Positions 5,961-9,324 of a stretch of 9,324 bases of DNA are shown here, piece by piece; within the stretch, counting starts at the first letter, position 1, and every line of letters starts with the position of its first letter. The position numbers and the translations under genes were made by a program. The notes beneath the pieces are model-generated. The model was not told where the DNA came from, did not search any database, and saw only the letters and a program-made list of their open reading frames with translations. Origin of the DNA: JAZMZS01 sp045580775. GTDB lineage: Bacteria; Bacillota; Clostridia; Oscillospirales; CAG-272. The stretch is taken from contig JAZNOK010000023.1 in the NCBI GenBank assembly GCA_045580775.1, positions 1 through 9,324 on the forward strand. Reading direction: 5' to 3'.

Positions 5961-7304
5961 ATGCAAAGAAAACGTATAATGCGTGTTTGTGCTGTGCTGA
6001 TTGCGGCGGTGGCTTTGCTGTGCTCTGTGCCCTCTGTGCCTGTTTCGGCTTTGGAGCCGCCTCAGATAGAGAGGGTTGGGGCGGCATATCTCTACAATAT
6101 AGAAAACGACAAGCTCATCTATGAGATGGATGCAGACAAGCTCATGTATCCCGCCGCCTCTGTCAAGATCATGACGGCGGTTGTGGCGTATGAGGCGTTA
6201 TCCTCTCGTATGGGAGAAAACATCATCATCACCGCCGAGATGCTGCAGGGCTCGAGAGGCAATAATATTGCTATCAAGGCAGGAGAGCATATCTGCGTGC
6301 GGGATCTGTTTTATGCCATGCTCCTGAAAGGGGCAAACGATGCCGCGTTTGTGCTCTCGTGTGTATCATACGGCTCTGTTGAGAGCTTTGTGGAAAAGAT
6401 GAACGAGAGAGCATCGGCTCTCTCTATGAGTTCCACCGTGTACAAAAATCCGACCGGAATGCATGACCCCGAGATGGTCACCACCGCCCGTGATACCGCA
6501 CAGGTAGCGGAGGTGTTTGCCTCCTATGGGGAGCTGCTTGAGATGTCGAGTGTATCCAAGCACGTCATAGAGCCGACGCCGGATTGCACGGAGAGAAATA
6601 TTTATAACAGAAATGCCTTCGTCTCAAAGCTGAATTCGCTTGGTACAAAAGAGTACTATTACGCCGATGCCAAAGGTATGAATTTCGGCTCGACAGAGGA
6701 GGCCGGAGATTCATTTGTGACTTTGGCTGAGCGAGAGGGGCTGAGATATATTTGCGTTATTCTCGGAGGCGAGGAGAGCGAGGATGAGAGCGAGATATAT
6801 GCCTTCATCTCGGCAAAGGCCCTTTGCGACCATGCCCTCGGAGGATACGGATATGTAAAGGTCCTCACCACGGACAAGCTGGTGCATGATATGCAGGTTT
6901 TTCTGAGTGAGGAAACGGACAGGGTCATGCTTATTCCCGAGCAGGAGATCAAGTCATATCTGCCCTACGACATTGATGTAGAGAAAGAGATCACCTATTC
7001 GCACACTCTCGACCATGAGAGCCTTACCGCTCCTGTGGCAGAAGGACAGAAGGTTGGGTTTATCTCTGTGTATTACGGCGAGGAGCTTCTCGGGACTGTG
7101 CCGCTTGTCACGCAAAATGAGGTCAAGCGTAGTGCTTTTTTGGCGGCACTTGAGAATATCAAGAGCTTTACCCAGAGCAAGTTTTTTATATGTACTACGG
7201 TAGCTTTGGCAGTGGTTACGGTGAGCTTTGTGCTTGTCAGCAGCCTTGTCAGAGGACAGAGAGCTAAGAGACGCAACTCCATAAAATACAAAAGATTCAG
7301 ATGA
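5961..7304 (+). CDS. D-Ala-D-Ala carboxypeptidase family (S11) protein, probably catalytically dead
   Basis: The 447-residue protein has a signal peptide (basic start, hydrophobic 8-22, likely cleavage after VSA at 30), an S11 peptidase fold over about 36-270, a C-terminal domain, and one membrane helix at about 408-430 with a basic tail. The order resembles DacF-type low-molecular-weight penicillin-binding proteins, which trim the pentapeptide of peptidoglycan. All three active motifs are changed. The usual PASxxK is P64-A-A66-S-V-K69, so Ala stands at the nucleophile position, with a Ser one place late. The SxN Ser is Gly124 in KGANDAA. The KTG is N241-F-G243 in GMNFGSTEEAG. Flanking residues align without gaps, so misalignment is unlikely. 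It may be a peptidoglycan-binding or regulatory pseudoenzyme. AAGGGAA at 5944-5950 is the ribosome site; the gene lies 24 nt after the riboflavin kinase gene. Confidence 0.9.
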   Translation: MQRKRIMRVCAVLIAAVALLCSVPSVPVSALEPPQIERVGAAYLYNIENDKLIYEMDADKLMYPAASVKIMTAVVAYEALSSRMGENIIITAEMLQGSRGNNIAIKAGEHICVRDLFYAMLLKGANDAAFVLSCVSYGSVESFVEKMNERASALSMSSTVYKNPTGMHDPEMVTTARDTAQVAEVFASYGELLEMSSVSKHVIEPTPDCTERNIYNRNAFVSKLNSLGTKEYYYADAKGMNFGSTEEAGDSFVTLAEREGLRYICVILGGEESEDESEIYAFISAKALCDHALGGYGYVKVLTTDKLVHDMQVFLSEETDRVMLIPEQEIKSYLPYDIDVEKEITYSHTLDHESLTAPVAEGQKVGFISVYYGEELLGTVPLVTQNEVKRSAFLAALENIKSFTQSKFFICTTVALAVVTVSFVLVSSLVRGQRAKRRNSIKYKRFR

Positions 7305-7364
7305 TTAAAAACAAATACAGTCAAGAAGGCCGGGCTCTGTGATGTCCGGACGAGGAAAAGATAC

Positions 7365-8837
7365 TTGAGAAAACTATTAACTATGATATGTGCAGTGCTG
7401 CTTTGCATGTCGCTTGCCTCTTGCTCCGTTATCACATTCGGAGGGGGAGGGGATGTGAGTGATACTCAGACACAGCCTGACACTTTGCAGTCGTCGGCAC
7501 CCGATCAGACCGACACTGCTCCGGATACCGAAGAGCCCGCTCCTGCCGGCCGAATAGACAGTGCAAAGGCGGAGGCAGAGAATGCGTTATACGCTGTTTC
7601 TGAGTCGGATATGGGCGGGATGTCGTTTATATTTACATGCAATAATTCCAATGCTGTGTTCGGTGAGTTTGAGAGCGAGAAGATACTGTCAAGGACCAAA
7701 CATGAGCGTGTACAAACCTTAAACGAAAGACTCAACGTAGATATAATAATCACTGAGGCAGCCTATCAGGATATGGTTTCGGAGCTGTCGGCGGCCATGG
7801 GTGCCGGAATGGTGTATACCCACATGCTTGCCGTTGACGCAAGATATATAGGATCGCTTTCCTACAACGGTATGATCGGAAATATCAATGCCCTGCCGTT
7901 TGTAGATCTGACTCAGCCATATTTTGATGCGGGCTTTACGGCGGAGATGACCACTCCTACCGGAGTATATGCCGTGTACGGAGACGGTTGCAGGGACGAG
8001 GAGAGTCTCGGTGTTGTTTATTACAATGAGACTATAGCGTCATCTCTGGGAATTTCGGATCTTGAGCAGGCGGTCAGGGACGGTGCGTGGAGGATGGATC
8101 TGTTTTCGGAATACGTCAAGACCGCATCTGCCGCAGGACAGAACGGAGCCGGATATGTGGCTTTGGCAACTCCGGATACCGAGCGGATGCTGCATAGCTT
8201 TTATGTATGCACAGAGATGGACAGCGTTACTCTCAACGGCGGTAATCTTACACTTGTAGACAACAGAGAAAAAGGAGATCGGTTGATATCCTCTCTGAAA
8301 GTGCTCCTTTCTTCCTTCAGGGGAGGGGAGAGCGATGGAGTAAGTGCCGAGCAGCACTTCTTTTCCGGAGGAGCGTTGTTTTTTGCGGGTGATATGGGAG
8401 ATATGCATGAGTTTTACAACATGGCGGATGTGTGGGGAATGCTCCCGATGCCTACATTGGACGGGGGTACATCATACCGCACTCCGATCAGCAAGAGCAC
8501 ACAGGTCATGTGCTACCCCAACTCAGGAGTAAATGCAAACGAGACAGGTATAATGCTGCAGTCGCTTTTTGCTTCATCATACAAGCTGATGGATGCGGCA
8601 TTAACCGAGCAGCTGCTTCACAGCTACGTCAGAAACGAAAAAGCACTTGATATGCTTTCCTATATACTTTCGGATATACACACGGATACGGTACTGAGCT
8701 ACGGTGATGAGTTTGCAAAATACGCTGATGGCAGTATCGGGGCTTTTATATCATCATGCTCAGACGATACTCTGTATTCGAGCAGATTTGCGAGACTGCG
8801 GACGGCTGCAAACCGCTCGCTTCAGTTTGTAAAGTAG
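7365..8837 (+). CDS. Extracellular solute-binding lipoprotein (ABC type, orphan)
   Basis: The 490-residue protein begins with a lipoprotein signal, RKLLTMICAVLLCMSLASC, whose lipobox LASC gives lipidated C20, followed by a Gly then Asp/Thr/Gln/Pro-rich linker to about 62. The body resembles family 1 solute-binding proteins: LNERLNVDI (119-127), VVYYNETIASSLGI (217-230), AWRMDLFSEYV (241-251) and the late HFFSGGALFFAGDMGDM...VWGMLPMPTL (331-365). Such proteins deliver sugars, peptides or other solutes to an ABC importer, but no permease or ATPase gene is adjacent and nifJ follows, so it is either an orphan or a sensor. The TTG at 7365 is chosen because GAGG at 7352-7355 fits it and because starting at the ATG at 7383 would remove the basic n-region. 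The gene lies 60 nt after the carboxypeptidase-like gene and is probably cotranscribed. Ligand unknown. Confidence 0.85.
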   Translation: MRKLLTMICAVLLCMSLASCSVITFGGGGDVSDTQTQPDTLQSSAPDQTDTAPDTEEPAPAGRIDSAKAEAENALYAVSESDMGGMSFIFTCNNSNAVFGEFESEKILSRTKHERVQTLNERLNVDIIITEAAYQDMVSELSAAMGAGMVYTHMLAVDARYIGSLSYNGMIGNINALPFVDLTQPYFDAGFTAEMTTPTGVYAVYGDGCRDEESLGVVYYNETIASSLGISDLEQAVRDGAWRMDLFSEYVKTASAAGQNGAGYVALATPDTERMLHSFYVCTEMDSVTLNGGNLTLVDNREKGDRLISSLKVLLSSFRGGESDGVSAEQHFFSGGALFFAGDMGDMHEFYNMADVWGMLPMPTLDGGTSYRTPISKSTQVMCYPNSGVNANETGIMLQSLFASSYKLMDAALTEQLLHSYVRNEKALDMLSYILSDIHTDTVLSYGDEFAKYADGSIGAFISSCSDDTLYSSRFARLRTAANRSLQFVK

Positions 8838-8844
8838 ACCGATC

Positions 8845-8902
8845 GGCGGCTGTATAGAAAAACGGCATGCACGTGTCGGCTCGCTGAATAATACAGTCTG
8901 CC
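8845..8902 (+). other. Imperfect hairpin downstream of the lipoprotein gene
   Basis: CTGTAT (8850-8855) pairs with ATACAG (8891-8896), flanked by GGC (8845-8847) with GCC (8900-8902); an inner CGGCA/TGTCG stem lies in the loop. It is 7 nt after the lipoprotein stop codon, where a terminator would be expected, but it lacks a T run (CCTTACCTTAAAAG follows), so a terminator role is doubtful. Confidence 0.3.
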
Positions 8903-8930
8903 TTACCTTAAAAGAATAAAAAAACGCAAA

Positions 8931-8948
8931 TTGTTAAAAAAATATCAA
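8931..8948. promoter_or_regulatory. Rex-like operator upstream of nifJ
   Basis: TTGTTAAAAAAATATCAA agrees with the Rex box consensus as I remember it (TTGTTAA, four free bases, TTAACAA) at 12 of the 14 defined positions. Rex is the NADH/NAD+-sensing repressor of fermentation genes in Firmicutes, and pyruvate:ferredoxin oxidoreductase is a sensible target. The site centre is about 83 bases before the inferred transcript start, farther than a typical repressor site, and the region is A-rich, so chance is possible. Confidence 0.4.
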
Positions 8949-8987
8949 TTTTTGCCTAAAAATGTTCAGAAAAGTAGAATTTTGATA

Positions 8988-9016
8988 TTTACAAAGAACT
9001 AAAAACGTGGTATTAT
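8988..9016 (+). promoter_or_regulatory. Sigma-A promoter for nifJ
   Basis: TTTACA (8988-8993), 17 bases, then TATTAT (9011-9016) form the best-spaced pair. An overlapping perfect TATAAT at 9014-9019 would need a 20-base spacer. Transcription would start near 9023, giving a leader of about 83 nt. A/T tracts upstream (8919-8985) could act as an UP element. Confidence 0.55.
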
Positions 9017-9021
9017 AATTA

Positions 9022-9045
9022 GTGGCAAAGTGGACATAGTGCCAC
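9022..9045 (+). other. 5' stem-loop in the nifJ leader
   Basis: GTGGCA (9022-9027) pairs perfectly with TGCCAC (9040-9045) over a 12-base loop. It falls at the inferred 5' end of the mRNA and far from the ribosome site AGGAGG (9091-9096), so it could protect the transcript from 5' decay. It could also be an operator half-site pair. Confidence 0.4.
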
Positions 9046-9105
9046 AGCTGTATGCCGATATAAAATTTAATTTATATATAAAATCTTTTCAGGAGGATCA
9101 AATCC

Positions 9106-9324
9106 ATGGCAAGAACAAAAGTTTCGATGGACGGTAACACCGCCGCGGCTCATGTAGCGTACGCGTTTACTGAGGTTGCAGGTATTTACCCCATCACCCC
9201 TTCCAGCCCTATGGCAGACTATTGTGACCAGTGGGCAGCTACAGGAAAGAACATTCTCGGCGAGCCGGCTCTTAACATTTTCGGCGAGAAGGTAAGCGTC
9301 GTTGAGATGCAGTCTGAGGCAGGT
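9106..9324 (+). CDS. nifJ: Pyruvate:ferredoxin (flavodoxin) oxidoreductase, N-terminal part
   Basis: The first 73 codons are present and the gene runs off the window; full-length homodimeric enzymes have about 1,170-1,190 residues. The start MDGNTAAAHVAYAFTEVAGIYPITPSSPMAD (8-38) and VVEMQSEAG (65-73) are diagnostic of domain I of the single-chain enzyme. T31 in YPITPSS matches the position of the pyruvate-contacting Thr31 in the Desulfovibrio africanus enzyme, and the Glu-rich VEMQSEAG region contributes to thiamine diphosphate binding. The enzyme converts pyruvate, CoA and oxidised ferredoxin to acetyl-CoA, CO2 and reduced ferredoxin in the cytosol, the central step of anaerobic fermentation. 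AGGAGG at 9091-9096 with 9-nt spacing gives strong initiation at the ATG. It has its own promoter, leader hairpin and Rex-like site. Confidence 0.97.
   Translation, partial: MARTKVSMDGNTAAAHVAYAFTEVAGIYPITPSSPMADYCDQWAATGKNILGEPALNIFGEKVSVVEMQSEAG

Noticed and set aside
5165..5966. Minus-strand reading frames over ireB and the riboflavin kinase (5165-5737 and 5541-5966)
   Set aside because: Both are antisense to well-supported genes, overlap the promoter region or each other, and have no recognisable domains.
5960..7304. The carboxypeptidase-like gene as a broken pseudogene
   Set aside because: The frame is open over 447 codons with intact signal peptide and membrane anchor; only catalytic residues differ, so it is annotated as a coding gene for a likely inactive protein.

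Overview
The window reads as a chromosomal segment of an anaerobic Clostridia-type Firmicute (gut Oscillospiraceae or a relative is my inference). The reasons are an IreB/UPF0297 protein, which is essentially restricted to Firmicutes, a pyruvate:ferredoxin oxidoreductase gene typical of anaerobes, clear Shine-Dalgarno sites, AT-rich sigma-A style promoters and moderate GC. All supported genes lie on the + strand. I see no tRNA, rRNA, CRISPR array, transposase or phage gene.

Layout. Positions 1-130 hold a non-coding palindromic repeat-like element with near-matching terminal inverted repeats. Two promoter candidates (169-197 and 261-269) follow, then a membrane protein with an N-terminal zinc ribbon and a Thr/Pro repeat linker (290-1150). 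Next come three metabolic genes in a row: a HAD-family phosphatase/phosphoglucomutase-like protein (1258-1902), a PHP-domain metal-dependent phosphoesterase (1942-2967) and an AEC-family permease (3032-4021). A consensus promoter (4063-4091) drives a short-chain dehydrogenase (4134-4964) with an unusually long insert between its catalytic Ser and Tyr; a strong intrinsic terminator (4971-5014) ends that unit.

The most interesting part is a four-gene run that probably starts at a near-consensus promoter (5157-5185) with a long hairpin in its leader: ireB (5255-5518), a stand-alone riboflavin kinase domain (GTG start 5523, 4 nt after ireB), a D-Ala-D-Ala-carboxypeptidase-family protein (5961-7304) in which all three catalytic motifs are altered, and an orphan solute-binding lipoprotein (7365-8837). 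IreB is the target of the PASTA-type Ser/Thr kinase that senses cell-wall state in enterococci, so its linkage with a probable pseudo-carboxypeptidase suggests a cell-envelope signalling or scaffolding locus. That functional link is inference; the motif losses are read directly from the sequence.

The window ends in the first 73 codons of nifJ (9106 onward). Its upstream region carries a Rex-like operator (8931-8948), a promoter (8988-9016) and a 5' stem-loop (9022-9045), which fits redox control of pyruvate fermentation.
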